Assembly (NCBI GenBank): GCA_033816765.1
Contig: CM066287.1
Coordinates: forward strand, 7,688,001-7,752,000
Direction of reading: 5' to 3'
Source: Nothopassalora personata
Lineage: Eukaryota; Ascomycota; Dothideomycetes; Mycosphaerellales; Mycosphaerellaceae
DNA: 64,000 bases
Shown here: positions 1 through 11,466 of the stretch, piece after piece
How the letters are laid out: every line of letters starts with the position of its first letter
Numbering within the stretch: the first letter of the stretch is position 1
Notes under the pieces: generated by a model
Database searches by the model: none
What the model was told of the DNA's origin: nothing
The model's input: the letters and a program-made list of their open reading frames with translations, nothing else
Made by a program: the position numbers and the translations under genes

Positions 1-1528
1 GGTCACGGTCGAGAAGAAGAGGAGCACTATGAGTAGTGTTCCAAGCACTATGGTGGCCGCATATGAGCCAGTTGCCCGCTGAATGACTGCAATGATGGGG
101 AAGTCTCCCCCTTCGGTGATCTCGGTGATGTCGTGGATGCAGAAGCTGAGACATGAAGTTAGAGAGGCTCGGGCAGATCTTGGAGTCCACTGACCAAAAG
201 GTGATGAGCATGGTAATACCAAGTACACCATTGAGAACCGTTGCCCACATCATGGCGCGGGGAAGCTGTACAGACGCGTCTTTCAGTTCTTCTGACATGT
301 GTGCTCCAGCGTCCTGCACAACAAGTGAGCATCCAGCCGTGAGCAGCAAAGAGCACTGCTTACTGGACCAATGAAGCACCAGACAGGCGTCGAAAGACCA
401 ATCAGGCAGGAAAGACCAACGCTACCCCATCCGCCTCCGTCACTGCTTGCTATCAGTTCGATGCCGATGATGCACTTGGAGGTGACTCACTGGAATTCAG
501 TGAAAACCCTTGACGCCGGAGCTACTGTTCCATCAGCATTGAAGTTATGCAAATGCGAGGCGACTGCATGTCGCTCTTAATGCACTTACCGTGTTCGCCG
601 AGAATCCAGAAAGCGAGCAGGAAGACGAAGAAGCCGAAAATGTGGACGAAAAGGACGATGCCCTCAGCCAGCGGCAGATGCTGAGCAAAGAAGATGTTGA
701 AGGCAGCTGCCATGATGACGAAGCAAAAGAGCAGCAGTGTAGCTTGCCACAGTTCATTTACGTTTGCATTTGGGTGGACGAGAAGGACCATCTAGAGCTG
801 TTTAGCGTGATGAAGAACGGCTCTTGCGGGATGACTTACTGTCTGGACCATACCCGCGAGTTGCACGCAGCATGAAGGCACACCAGCAATCCAGCCCAAA
901 CAACAACACCAACCGACGACATAGCTGAGAGGCTTCTGTAGCGATGGAGGCGCAAACTCGCTCACCCAGTGGTATTGCCCACCAGAAGTTGGTGCCATTG
1001 ATGCCATTTCCGCCCTGCACAATGTCAGCACTCCTCGTGATGAGAGCTCTTGCAGGGTGGTGCGGAGAACAAACAGGGAGGCGATCATGCAAAGCATTAG
1101 CAGCCACACCGCGATGGTACACCTATCGAGAGTCAGGACCACACGCGGCAGCGAATCATCCCGGGGACTACCATATAACGCCCGCTGTGCCACCATTGTA
1201 GAGGCCGAAGAAATTCGCCAGCAGCACGTTCTCCCACGTGGCCTGCAAGATGGTGACAAAGCCCACGATGCCGACGAACTTGACTGGAAGCAAAGGGTTC
1301 GAGGTCAGTTGATGGCCCAGACATGAAGCGCGAAGGAGCGTAGAACCCAGTACTCTGCTTACAATTTCGGCGGAGTTCTTGTGACTTGCCCATGCGAGTC
1401 ATGTCGGCGCCATCGATGGATGTGCTGCCCTTCTTCTCATGGATGATGGCATCGTGTTCGTGCTGGAGTCCCTCGAGCGAGATGTCGTCCGCGGGCTTGT
1501 AGTCGGGCGATGCGGTTGGGTGTCCCAT
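1..1528 (-). CDS. APC-family permease (choline/GABA permease-like), 3' end outside window
   Basis: Plasma-membrane transporter of the amino acid/choline permease family, cut by the left edge of the window. The ATG at 1528 opens a soluble N-terminus ending in a MGKSQELRR motif, common just before TM1 in these permeases. Exons read in minus frames carry family signatures: ATWENVLLANFFGLYNGGTA near 1200-1280, EMASMAPTSGGQYHWVSEFA near 960-1010, NIFFAQHLPLAEGIVLFVHI near 650-710, and DAGAHMSEELKDASVQLPRA near 255-320. Introns I can place are 1284-1362 (GTAAGC..CAG), one whose donor is at 589, and short ones near 310-345 and 150-190; others are needed between 1010 and 1200. The terminal part reads GGDFPIIAVIQRATGSYAAT. 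The substrate cannot be told from sequence; choline, GABA and other amino acids are all transported in this family. Confidence 0.85.
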
Positions 1529-2782
1529 TCTGGCGGCGTGCGAAAATAGAAAAGAAGGCCCAAGCAGCGAGCAGAGCGGTGAGTTCGAATGTTGTGCACA
1601 GGGCGAGTGCGAGGGCGACGAACTTGAAGGCGAGGGAGGTGTTGAAGGAGCAGATTCGTGATGGGACGCCGAGCAAGGTTTTTGCGCCACTACAGCCGTT
1701 GGACGTTGCACACGAAGCGTGGCAGTCACGTCCAGCAGCAAAATCGACGAGACGCGCCAAACGGCTTGCTGCCGAGCCTGCCGAGAAGGACTGTCACTTT
1801 TACATTTGCACTGCTAGCATCTTGATGTCCGCCGGCCGGCTATCGTGCTTGGGCGTGTGCAACGTTCGACGCATGGAACTACGTACAAGGGCAATTGGCT
1901 GAGGGTCGTGATGCGCACCGTCGCCCAACGGGTTAATGCAGCGGACACAACCACCAGGAAATCTCGTCGCCGCTGACAGGTATCACTGCAATGTGCCACG
2001 ATCCGGGTTTCAGTGACGCCATGTCCATCGACGTGCGTAGGGCAGCGCCATTGGAGTTGATTGCATGCCAGCAGCCCTCCCGCGCGCCCCCTTGCTTAAA
2101 TGTCCGAGAGGGCAAGCCAGGCTCTCGGCTCCATGTTACACAGCGCTCGTCAAACTCGCGGGAGTACGCATCCGTAGCGTTACACAAACCTCGAATGCGA
2201 CCAAGAGCCGAGGAAGAGCGACGCACCGTGCACCGCGTCACGGGCGTACGAAACGCTCGCAAATCCCCGTTCTGCGGTGGCCAAGCGCCGTTGCAACAAC
2301 TCCAACCCTGGAGGTCGTGTAACCAGAATTCGATGGGGTGATGCATGAAGCTGCATATCTGCCGCGATCACTCGAGTGTCATCATGTCAGGGACACGATG
2401 AAGAGGCGGATCTATCGGATGCTGTCTCTGAAAGCAAACGATGCAAGGTGAAGCCGCTTCCCCTTCACTCAACTGCAGACTGCCGCCTTCTTTGTCGTGA
2501 ACTCGATCACGCTCGATCTTGCGTCTGCACACCCATCGTGTGGTTGCACACAATGTGCGCTGATACCGCCCGTGTCACCAGTTCCCCCCCCCCCCCCCCC
2601 GCCGCATGTAGACTCTGCTTCATACGCTACAAGTAAGTGAATGCATTCATCGCGGCTCCCTGGTGGCGGTCCTAGCCGAACCCGCGTTTGCGTCGAGCTC
2701 AAAAAACTCAAAGGAGGTTTCAACATCATATTCACTCCGCTGAAGCGACACCAGGCGCCTTGAGGACCCACAGCACCTCAAG
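1529..2782. other. Intergenic region with a 17-base poly-C run
   Basis: This is the shared 5' region of the leftward permease and the rightward membrane-protein gene. ORFs here (largest 137 codons, minus, 1933-2346) have no recognisable domain and low-complexity composition. An uninterrupted run of 17 C lies at 2584-2600. I see no RNA gene or repeat otherwise. Confidence 0.6.
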
Positions 2783-4177
2783 ATGCCTCGAAGAGAAGGT
2801 CACGAGAATGCTGCCTTGTTCACGATCAGTATTTGCCTGGTCTTCGTCGCTTGCGCTGGTTTGCTGCGTTCATGGATCAGACGAAGTGCGTACGGTCGAG
2901 ATGATGCAGTCATCGCCGCCGCAACCTTGCTCTCCCTTGGTCAATTCGGATCGTCTTATGCTGCTGTCGAGGAAGGATTAGGGAAGCCATGGTCGAGGCT
3001 CAACCGTCTGTCTGTTGACGGCAACCTGACGAAGCTCAACGAGGTGAACTCAAGCAATATTGCAGATTCGTATGTTGGTTCTGACGAGGTTCTAGGCATC
3101 GGTAGCGAGTATCGTCTTGTTCTTCATCGCCCTTTACCTTTCGAAATGCGCCATGCTGGCTTTCCTTAGCCGAATCACCAAGACACCCACCCAGATTTTG
3201 CTATATCACACCCTCAACGGCATCGTCGCGCTCATCGGCGTGCTATCAATCGTCGTTGTCTTGGCCGGATGCCCTTCAGACTCTGGATACTATTGGGCCT
3301 TTGTCCGGAATGCTGTCACCTGTCCATCGCAGGTACGGTCAATCTGGTATAAGAGCAGAGGACTTCGCTAATGCAGATCCAGGGAGCGCGATGGCAAGCA
3401 GTGACGGCCCTGGATCTTCTGACCGAGCTCCTGCTACTCATCTTACCTGTTCACCTGGTCTGGAACCTACAAATGCCCATGAAAAAGAAAGCCATGATTC
3501 TGGTGGCGTTCTGGGTGCGCTTACCGTAAGTCGTGATCTGCAGCGTGGGTTGAGCGGACGCTGACATACTTCACAGAGCACTTTGTTTCTGTCTCGCTCG
3601 TACCTGGTACACTCTGCAACTGAAAAAGTCGGATGATGTAGGACTCGACAGTGCTTTCGTACTCATCTGGATGGAGGTTGAGATGGCGTACGCAATCGGA
3701 TCGAGTACACTCTCTGCCATGAAGAGCTACACAGACAGCTACAATACGCGCTTCGGAATGGGGTTCGCTCGAGGGAAGGTCGAGGACAGCTATGGGCTCT
3801 CAAATGTTTCAGGTTCCTCTGGCCAGTCATCCAGAGCAGAGAAAGCCAAATCCACGTCGCCGACCACAGGTCGTACAGATCGAAGCGCGAAGTCGACGCC
3901 AGACGGCGATAGAGATCCTCAGCCATCTCTACCAGCAATACATGGACGCAACGTCGCAGACACGGCACCCTTGAAGCTTCGCCCAGATACTGGCGTGACA
4001 TCGTACACCAGCGTATCTGCTGAACCGTACAGCGATGTTTCGCAGTGGCGTACTGCGGGCGGCAGCAGCATCGGAAGCGATAGCACGGGTGACGAGATGG
4101 TCATCCGGCGGCAGACTGATTACGATGTCCAACACGATGAGGCACCAATGTTACCAATCGCAGCGAGGCGCGCATGA
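2783..4177 (+). CDS. Rhodopsin-domain integral membrane protein (fungal PTH11/SAT-like family)
   Basis: Predicted multi-pass membrane protein of 415 residues in four exons: 2783-3043, 3096-3332, 3377-3525 and 3577-4177. The introns are 52, 44 and 51 bp, with GTGAAC/GTACGG/GTAAGT donors, CTGAC-type branch sites and YAG acceptors, and splicing keeps one frame throughout. Exon 1 has TM1 followed by a loop beginning RRSAYGRDD. Exon 2 has FFIALYLSKCAMLAFLSRI and a second strong TM ending in a Cys (VVVLAGC). Exon 3 has the W.A.TALDLLTELLLLILPV helix and MPMKKKAMILVAFWVRLP, both typical of the fungal rhodopsin-like domain. The C-terminal ~170 residues after the last TM are Ser/Thr-rich and probably cytosolic. 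Members are diverse and mostly uncharacterised; a receptor role is only a possibility. Confidence 0.8.
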
Positions 4178-4853
4178 TCCAATTTGTGCAAGACCCATCT
4201 ATCGGTGGCGTCGGATTGCAGCCGGGAGGCGTTGGACATGATGGGATGAGGCCAGCAAAGGCTGACGACGATGCAATGACAGCTTTGGAGAGGAAAGCAA
4301 AGCAAAGGTTGTGTAGCAATGTCGATGTCCGTAGCAGAGCACAGTATGCTTGACGATCCTTCGAATTCATCCTATAGCGCGAGTTTCACATCATGTGACC
4401 GCGCGTTCAGCCCATCCATAGATGCGACTTGCACTTCTCGGCTTTCTATCTCTTCGTCGACCTCGCAACATTCTTGAGAGGCTTCCACCGTCCGACACGA
4501 CACTCACGTTCATTCACTCGACGGCCACAGCAAAGACTGAGCTGCGATTTGAACTCTGCGCGCAAGCAGATTGCACACATTCTTCAAAGCGAAGCACTTC
4601 ATTGTCCTCATTCAAGGCTCGACTTGCGCAGTGAACAAAAGCAAGTAGCAGCAACATCACCCTCTAGCCGCAGACGAAAACTTCCTCCCGGCCTCCGATC
4701 AACTCCGCTCGAAAACGGCCTAGTCACCATCCAAAATTTTAGCTCGTTTCGAGAGAGCATTAGTGATAGACTTGCGAATCGCACCTATCCCTCTCAACGT
4801 CGTGTAGGTCGCATTCAGTCGCTGGAAAGCGGAAAACGCGCGACACCGACGCC
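4178..4853. other. Intergenic region upstream of RPB7
   Basis: 3' region of the membrane-protein gene and promoter of RPB7. A 184-codon plus ORF (4429-4983) runs into RPB7 in another frame; it is Ser/Arg-rich, matches nothing I know and is probably a chance ORF. No other feature seen. Confidence 0.5.
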
Positions 4854-5481
4854 ATGTTCTTCATTGCACATCGCGAGCGCGAGCTCACCATGCATCCTTC
4901 CTTCTTCGACAGCGGCGCAAGCGAGAAGATCAAGGAGCAGCTACACAGCGACCTGGAAGGCACAATCGAGGGGACTCTCATGATCATACAAATCATCGAA
5001 ATTGACGAGGTGAGTGAACCAATGTTGGTTCCGGGCACAGGCATGGCGAAGTACACAGTATCATATCGCGCGCTAGTATGGCGGCCGTTCAGAGGAGAGG
5101 TGGTGGACGGGCTGGTCACGAGCGTGGTGAGCAATGGCTTCTTCGTGGAGGTCGGTGGCATGAGCGTCTTCGTCGCGAGAGCGGTAAGTACTCGCGCAGA
5201 AGCCTCGAGGCAGTGGTTCATGGCAGCTCACGCTTTCTGGCCAGATGATACCCTCCAATCTGAAGTATACAGTGGAAGGCTCGACTCCGTCTTTCACTGA
5301 CAACTCGGAGCAAAACATCGAGAAGGACACACAGGTGCGAGTACGCATCAAGGGTATTCGTGGTGAGATCGGGCAGATGTTCGCCATTGGCAGCATCCGC
5401 GAAGATTACCTAGGGTGAGTCGGGATGATTCTCGTAATGTATAGAAGACTGACCAAGTTCTGCAGTCCACTACTCCAATGA
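4854..5481 (+). CDS. RPB7: DNA-directed RNA polymerase II subunit Rpb7
   Basis: Subunit of the Rpb4/Rpb7 stalk of RNA polymerase II, acting in the nucleus in initiation and RNA binding. Three exons (4854-5183, 5245-5414, 5466-5481) give 171 residues, the usual length of the family. The N-terminal half reads MFFIAHRERELTMHPSFF, as in the Rpb7 ribonucleoprotein-like tip. The middle has PGTGMAKYTVSYRALVWRPF followed by GEVVDGLVTSV, the start of the S1/OB domain, and the end is DYLGPLLQ, typical of Rpb7. The introns are 61 and 51 bp (GTAAGT..CCAG and GTGAGT..GCAG). The last exon encodes only PLLQ plus the stop. The related Pol I and Pol III stalk subunits are longer, which supports Rpb7. Confidence 0.95.
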
Positions 5482-6743
5482 TTGGGGTCTACCCATTCGT
5501 GACGATACTCGGCAGCATCACACTTCGCGCGATTGCTGCGCACCAAGCACTCTTAGTGGCCTACCACAGAAGCAGGTCGCTCCTCGAGTAGTGCGGTCAT
5601 TTTGAATTTTCAGCGAGCTTTGAATCGCAAGTCGAGGGTTTGAGCGTGGCGTTGGATGAAGCGATGAGAAGTGAAAAGCATTTGGCATACAAAAGATACC
5701 CAAGAAAGATCCCGCATGTGACTGTGTCGTTTCAGGAATACGCCGGAAATGATATCGTGCCCACCTTCACCTGCCTTCGAGGGCGCACGAGAGGATTGAC
5801 CGCTCACGAGCTGCACACAGCCGCGATTGCATATTCTAAGCAACATATGCAGAGTGCCGCTGTCTACTCCTGGTACAGCGTTTCGGATGACAGATCATGA
5901 TCGGGTGCTACACGAGCTCCTGCCACACCTATGTGTTATCTTTCGATGGGAAATCTGCCGACTAAATCCGGGATGCATCCAATATAATGACACCCTTACG
6001 ATCTGCACAATGTTATGTTAAGGATTTCAGGACATCAGTCATTGAGCACCTGTCAGCCCCAGACTGTTCCAGGCGGAGCCATGACACGCCTTGATCATCT
6101 GTTCGCTTCACCGAGCTCTCGACACTTGGCAAAACAGATGGGCGCTTTACACAGGCATGACTACCTCCTGATCGCTAGGATGGCCATACTTTAGCGTCGA
6201 GGCAGCCTGTCGAAGCGAAGGGCTAACGTGCGGTTCGCTTCAACTACACTTGACGTGTCACAGGTACTCGGAGCACTTTACATAGCTTAAATTTACTACC
6301 GCGGTTTCGGCGCAGTGGTGGCCGCCTCTTTTGTTATGAGCTCTCGTACGCGACTGCCGTAAAGATACTTGATCACTGCATGGGCAAGGAAGCTTATGAT
6401 GAGTGTAGTGACCAAGCTTTTCTGTCGATCCCAGAAAGCACAGTCGTAGGTACATTTAGTGTCTTGCAACTCACGGTAAGGTTCGGTTGTGCCTTCAGGA
6501 TGTGGTTCTTAGTGCTAAGTTAAACAGGAATCGGACTAGAGAGGGAGAGAGAGAAAGTCATGATCGTTCAGAGCTTTTGGCCGGGCAAGTTGGCTTCATT
6601 GCGCGGAGATTATCTGCATGTCCTTCATCCAGCATCTGGATCGTCTAGCGCAACCACAGTCGGTGCGTGGCATGTAGTTCATCCGTAGCATCGTTCCTTG
6701 CCTCCAGCCGGGCTCCAGATCATCCTTATTGAGTGCGAGACGC
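5482..6743. other. Convergent intergenic region
   Basis: Lies between the 3' ends of RPB7 (+) and the P2 gene (-). Small ORFs (up to 86 codons) show no family features. A short purine-rich GA repeat occurs at about 6539-6556. No RNA gene seen. Confidence 0.5.
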
Positions 6744-7142
6744 TTAGTCGAAGAGACCGAAGCCCATGTCCTCATCAGACTCCTCCTTCTCCTCTTCCTT
6801 GGCGGCAGCCGGAGCCTCCTCAGCAGCGGCACCACCAGCAGCGGCACCACCAGCAGCTGGGGCAGCAGCACCACCGGCGCCACCAGATGGGACGGATGCA
6901 AGCTTGCTGGAGCCCTCGGAGATGAGCTGGTAAAGACCTTAGCACATATCTTGCCAAGAGTATTCCATATCATGATCGCATACCTCGTTGATGTCCTTGC
7001 CCTCGAGCTCAGAGAGGAGCTGGGAGAGACGCTCCTCCTCAGCCTCGATGCCGACGGCGCTGAGAACGCCCTTGATGTCCTCGGCGGATGGGGAGGCGTT
7101 GCCGCCGAGCTGGAGGAGGAGGTATGCTGCTAGGTGCTTCAT
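6744..7142 (-). CDS. RPP2: 60S acidic ribosomal protein P2
   Basis: P-stalk protein of the large ribosomal subunit that recruits and activates translational GTPases. Two exons (6984-7142 and 6744-6926) flank a 57-bp intron and give 113 residues. The N-terminal dimerisation helices begin [14 protein letters not shown] and contain [17 protein letters not shown]. After the splice come [16 protein letters not shown], an Ala/Gly-rich hinge, an acidic stretch and the near-universal P-protein tail [12 protein letters not shown]. The start [10 protein letters not shown] favours P2 over P1. It is divergent from SPT2, sharing a 464-bp promoter region. Confidence 0.96.
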
Positions 7143-7606
7143 TTTGATTGTGTCTCGAGCGTGTGTTAGCAGTCGTCCTGGAGTGTGTTTGTGGTATGAT
7201 GGCGCTCACTGTGTGGTTTGTGGTAGGTGAACGCGAGACTCAATCGATTTAAGCCGAAGCAGACTGAGACTTAGGTTCGTTTGATATGTCGCGAAGTCGT
7301 GAGGTAAAGTCAGCCAGTGGTCGGCGAGAGCAATTTCGACACCGCGAGGAAGGAGCCAAGATTTTTCGGTGGAGGGTGCTACCGGAGCTATGCCCAATGC
7401 GGCGAAGGGCAACTCGAGCCTTCGACTGCTCTCGTTCACTGAACACACGACACATATAAAGACGACTGCATTCCCTTTCGTACTTTCCACACATTCTTCC
7501 ACCTGCGACAGCATCTACAGACAGCACGTCTGTCGCGTTGGATATGCCCATTCGGTAACAGTTCATCCTCTCAAGACAGCGACACGCCCGGCTTCTGGAA
7601 CCTACC
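7143..7606. promoter_or_regulatory. Divergent promoter region between P2 and SPT2
   Basis: 464 bp separate the two divergent start codons. One TATA-like stretch (acatataaag, around 7450) lies on the SPT2 side. No binding-site cluster is certain. The assignment rests on gene orientation. Confidence 0.5.
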
Positions 7607-8743
7607 ATGACGGTATGCGACTCTGACTCTTCGATGCCGCTTGCGCAAGACATACTGACTCACAGACAGTCCTTCACTTCTCTTCTTAACTCGATCGGCG
7701 GCAAGAAGCCAGATGCGCCTCAATCACAGCCAGCCTCAGGCACTTCCAGCACAACGCAACCACCGGCCCTGACAAACGGATCACGACCCGCCACTGGCAA
7801 TGTTTTAGCAGGAGTGAAGCGCAAGCCTGAGGAGCAGGCGACAGCTGCAAATATGAAGGTCGCGAAGGCCGATGTCAAGGTGCCTGTGCGGTCTGTAACA
7901 CAGAGCAATGGCCAACCATCTGCGCCGAAGCCAGTCCCGAGCACAAACGCCTCAGCGGCTCCTTATCGCGGTACAGCGAGACCGGCTGCTGGAGTATCGA
8001 ACCCCCCAAAGCCAGTTCCGAAGCCAGTTCCACGGACTGGGACCACTGCCGGCGCCTCTGCACCTCCAGCAGCAGACGGAGCACCCAAGCCGAAGAAAGG
8101 CTTCGCCGCGATTCTCGAGAGGGCCAAGGCTGCACAAGAGGCAGCCAAAGCTACTGGTTCTAGTACGATCAAGCACAAACCTGTCGAGAAGCTTACGAAG
8201 CGTGACCGAATGCGACTGGAAGAGGCAGCCAAGCAGCAAAAGGCAGGCCCTGAAAGGGCGGGCAAGCCTGGCGTGGCAGATCGTAGCAGGAGTGGCACGC
8301 CAGTCGATGCAAAGGGAGGGCTGTCGAAGAAGCCAGAGTCTACGTACAAGGGTACGATGAAGAAGCCGGAGAAGAAGCCGATCGAGAGGCAGGAGTTCAC
8401 ATACAAAGGCACCATGCGAAAGAACGAGCCAGGAGCACAACGGGTCAAGCCGGTGGCGAAGAAGGGCATGGCTCAGGACAAGTACGGCGGCTATGCCAGC
8501 TGGGACGACCTCGACGACGCAGAGGACGAAGAAGAGGAATACGAATCTGATGCATCGTCAGACATGATGGACGCAGGCTTCGACGACATGGAGAAGGAAG
8601 ACCGCATGGCGTTGGCCGCCGCTAAGAAGGAGGACCAAGAAGCCCTGGCGGAGGAAGAGCGCCACAAGCGCGAGAAGCTCGAACGCAGAAAGAAGCTTGA
8701 GGCTCTTAGTAAGAACGCTGCTGCGGCGAAGAAGAAGTATTGA
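7607..8743 (+). CDS. SPT2: Spt2 chromatin protein (histone H3-H4 chaperone)
   Basis: Nuclear histone chaperone that helps retain H3-H4 during transcription. Unspliced it would be 378 residues. A 57-bp stretch at 7613-7669 (GTATGC..CTGAC..ACAG) is a good intron; removing it gives MTSFTSLLNSIGGKKPD, a more family-like N-terminus, and about 359 residues. The middle is basic and low-complexity, with repeated STYKGTM/FTYKGTM motifs near residues 248 and 269. The C-terminal Spt2 domain has KYGGYASWDDLDDAEDEEEE, then an acidic stretch, then a highly charged helix rich in EERHKREKLERRKKLE. The domain order (charged linker, acidic patch, basic helix at the very end) is typical of fungal Spt2. Confidence 0.92.
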   Translation: MTVCDSDSSMPLAQDILTHRQSFTSLLNSIGGKKPDAPQSQPASGTSSTTQPPALTNGSRPATGNVLAGVKRKPEEQATAANMKVAKADVKVPVRSVTQSNGQPSAPKPVPSTNASAAPYRGTARPAAGVSNPPKPVPKPVPRTGTTAGASAPPAADGAPKPKKGFAAILERAKAAQEAAKATGSSTIKHKPVEKLTKRDRMRLEEAAKQQKAGPERAGKPGVADRSRSGTPVDAKGGLSKKPESTYKGTMKKPEKKPIERQEFTYKGTMRKNEPGAQRVKPVAKKGMAQDKYGGYASWDDLDDAEDEEEEYESDASSDMMDAGFDDMEKEDRMALAAAKKEDQEALAEEERHKREKLERRKKLEALSKNAAAAKKKY

Positions 8744-9549
8744 TTGAGGTGCATGCTCTGCGCTTATCGCTTGTACAGCATCGACTTGACGCCATGATGG
8801 GAGACACGAAGATAACCTACCCGGTTGTGACATGAGCATTTGCATAGACTGGAGTTCTTTTGCTTGCGTTAACTTAGCGAATGGAGTTGGGAGGAGTAGA
8901 GCGAGAGCTGATAAAGCTCGCTGTGTATATTAGGTACTTGTGCAGCATTACCTCTATTTTGACGACTTCGCATGAACAGTCCTATCGGGACGAACGATTC
9001 GTTGTAATACGCATGGCTCTCTTTGCTCAGATGAATGTGCGCAAATGTTTTGCAAGGAGCGAGGTAATGCGTGTGAACCGCGACGAATCACGAGATCGCT
9101 TTTGTGGCCGTCGCTTGTACTGTTCACCAGATCTCAAATGCGCAATACGCTCTGCTATCGTCTCTTGAAGCTAGAACCGTAGCGAGGGCCTTAGAGCACG
9201 AGAGGTAGACAATCGTCCAGCAGCGCTCATTAGCTGAACATGTGCGAGAGCAGATGGTATTTTGATGAAGTCCTATCCTCCTGTCAAAGTCCATTCAATC
9301 TTGCTTTATCATTTCGACAGATGATTCCGTGTACACTGCAACATGTGATGCAGGTCCCTGTGCTCGACACGGCTCGGTTCAGAGCGATTCGCTTAATGCA
9401 TGAATGCCTGAAGACTGCAAACTGGCCTGTGCTTGCATGCCAAGGCGTCGAAATCCGCACCTGCCCAAATCCTCCGCTACACCTCGTCGTCCCTTCCTGA
9501 AATCAGCGACAGCCAAGTCAACACAACGCCATCGCCCAACACCGCAACC
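8744..9549. other. Intergenic region upstream of RPS15
   Basis: 3' region of SPT2 and promoter of the ribosomal protein gene. Short ORFs (95 and 86 codons) show no protein-like features. Nothing else seen. Confidence 0.5.
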
Positions 9550-10307
9550 ATGGCCGACAGCGAATACGTGAGTCTAACACACCTCCACCACATCACCTAC
9601 GCATGCGCTGACATCCTCTAGAACGCCGAGGAGGCCGCCGGTACGCGCTCCCCCCAAATCTTCTGAAGAAGCCAAAACCCTGTGGACAGGCCACAAAAGG
9701 GCGGATGGAAGAAGGAACAACAAGCTGATTACAACGGGTCACAACAGAGCTGAAGAAGAAGAGAGCATTCCGCAAGTTCTCCTACCGCGGCATTGACCTC
9801 GACGAGTGAGTCCTTCAGGCCAAACCCAGACACCAGACCACGCGCGCCACACCATCTGCCAGAAATGCTGACAACGCGTCCAACACAGGCTCCTCGACCT
9901 CTCCTCCGAGCAGCTCCGCGATGTCGTCCACGCCCGCGCCCGCAGACGCTTCAACCGCGGTCTCAAGCGCAAGCCCATGGGTCTGATCAAGAAGCTCCGC
10001 AAGGCCAAGCAGGAGGCCAAGCCCAATGAGAAGCCAGATCTCGTCAAGACCCACCTCCGTGACATGATCATCGTCCCAGAGATGATTGGTTCCGTCGTCG
10101 GCGTGTACTCTGGCAAGGAGTTCAACCAGGTCGAGATCAAGCCAGAGATGGTCGGTCACTACCTCGGTGAATTCTCCATCTCTTAGTAAGTTGGATCACG
10201 GTAGGTATGCTGAGTGCATATGCTGACGATTTGATAGCAAGCCAGTCAAGCACGGTCGTCCAGGTATCGGTGCTACCCACTCTTCGCGTTTCATCCCATT
10301 GAAGTAG
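9550..10307 (+). CDS. RPS15: 40S ribosomal protein S15 (uS19)
   Basis: Small-subunit ribosomal protein near the decoding centre. Five exons: 9550-9567, 9622-9640, 9748-9805, 9889-10185 and 10238-10307. The first two are tiny (MADSEY and NAEEAA), a common layout for fungal ribosomal protein genes. Conserved sequence includes [38 protein letters not shown], then [41 protein letters not shown] and the C-terminus [20 protein letters not shown]. All introns have GTRNGN donors and YAG acceptors, and splicing keeps the frame. Early introns in ribosomal protein genes often carry control elements, but none is identifiable here. Confidence 0.97.
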
Positions 10308-10700
10308 ATTTGGGTTTGGAGGAGTCTGGGGTTCTGCATGATGGCTGCGGCAATGGTCGCGTTTCAGATAGACGACCACGAGATCATGATAGGCGAACAA
10401 TGAAAAGCATTTCGTCACCTCGTGACATGTGTCAGACTTTCATGTGTGGCACTTTGGTATTATCTTTGAGATCGACTAGAGGTCGTCGACGATCTTTCGT
10501 CATTGTGACTAGCTGCCGTTACTTCTCTACTGCGTGAAGGACCACGACTCCACTCGAGATTGTCTGCGCCCACGAGGAGATCAAGAATACCGCACCCAAC
10601 CATGCTATACTCCGCCGGCGCTCGAAGCATTCATCACGCCCTTTCCTCGTTATCTCTTCTGTATCCATTCTGTTGTACTACGCTCGCGGTTGACAGCGTC
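10308..10700. other. Convergent intergenic region
   Basis: Lies between the 3' end of RPS15 and the end of the F-box-like ORF. No gene or repeat seen. Confidence 0.4.
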
Positions 10701-11466
10701 TCATGCAATTGGTGCTGCAGCTCTCACCATGAGAAACTGGCCGGGGTCCTTCAGCGGTGGGTGCTTTCGGCGCCGACCACAAGGTAGAACAAAGTATGAT
10801 GGTAAAGTCGGCGGTCGGACCTCTTGGCTCAGTATCTCATCGATCTTGTCCAGGACATCCCCGTACGTAATGCCATCAGTGTTCGAGCATGTGTATTGCT
10901 GGTCATCATATCGAGCATACATGCTGAGTTACCCCACAGACGGCGCAAAGAACAACACAACACCTTTCTGATTTGACTGCTTGCGAGGGGCGCCTTGAAG
11001 TCCTGCGTGAATCTGATTCTGCAATAAAGTGGACGCTTCGAAGGGCTGGTGGTAAGGATGCTCAATGGCATGAACTGAATCTCTAGTCCCGAGACCTCCA
11101 CCAGCATCGTCCTGGCCGGAAGTGAAGTATCTGTAGTTCGGAATGCAGCCAGATCGAGAGCTCTAGAGTCGATGGTGTCGTGTAACGCTCTGAACGTCGA
11201 ACGTACTTCCATGGAAGACTGCTGACGGCAAGGTGGCCGAGGATCATGTCGAGGAGATCTTGGCTGCCGAAGACTTGTGCTGCAGTAGACGGCTTCGATG
11301 CATTGGCGTCTGATGCCGCCGCTGCAACGTCTGTGTTGCCGCTGGGGCCTTGCTGTATTTCGATTTCCGGGGACTCAAATTTGAAGTCCTCGGTATGAGA
11401 TGTCTGGCTCGCGTCAGTCGCGCTCGTAGTCTGAGTTTCTCGTGCATCGTGGTAACCTGGTGGCAT
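10701..11466 (-). pseudogene. F-box-like gene, probably frameshifted
   Basis: From the ATG at 11466 the protein begins MPPGYHDARETQ, then an Ala/Ser-rich stretch, then AAQVFGSQDLLDMILGHLAV near residues 68-87, which resembles the F-box start in many Mycosphaerella-type proteins (VF.IPELLEMIL..L). The continuation MEVRSTFRALHDTIDSRALD lies in a different frame about 10 codons on, with no plausible intron at the switch. A C-terminal segment with GITYGDVLDKIDEILSQE, also typical of that group, lies in a third frame (10701-10922). I see no splice pattern that joins all three cleanly, so a decayed gene is the simplest reading; sequence errors or a complex gene model are alternatives. F-box proteins act as substrate adaptors of SCF ubiquitin ligases. 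Confidence 0.42.

Noticed and set aside
2584..2600. Run of 17 C as a possible regulatory switch
   Set aside because: Intergenic homopolymer without a gene frame it could shift; more likely neutral or a sequencing-length uncertainty.
4429..4983. 184-codon plus-strand ORF upstream of RPB7
   Set aside because: Overlaps RPB7 in another frame, Ser/Arg-rich low-complexity, no family features.
7952..8469. Minus-strand ORFs of 162 and 168 codons inside SPT2
   Set aside because: Antisense shadows of the repetitive SPT2 coding sequence; Leu/Ser-rich composition follows from its Lys/Ala codons.
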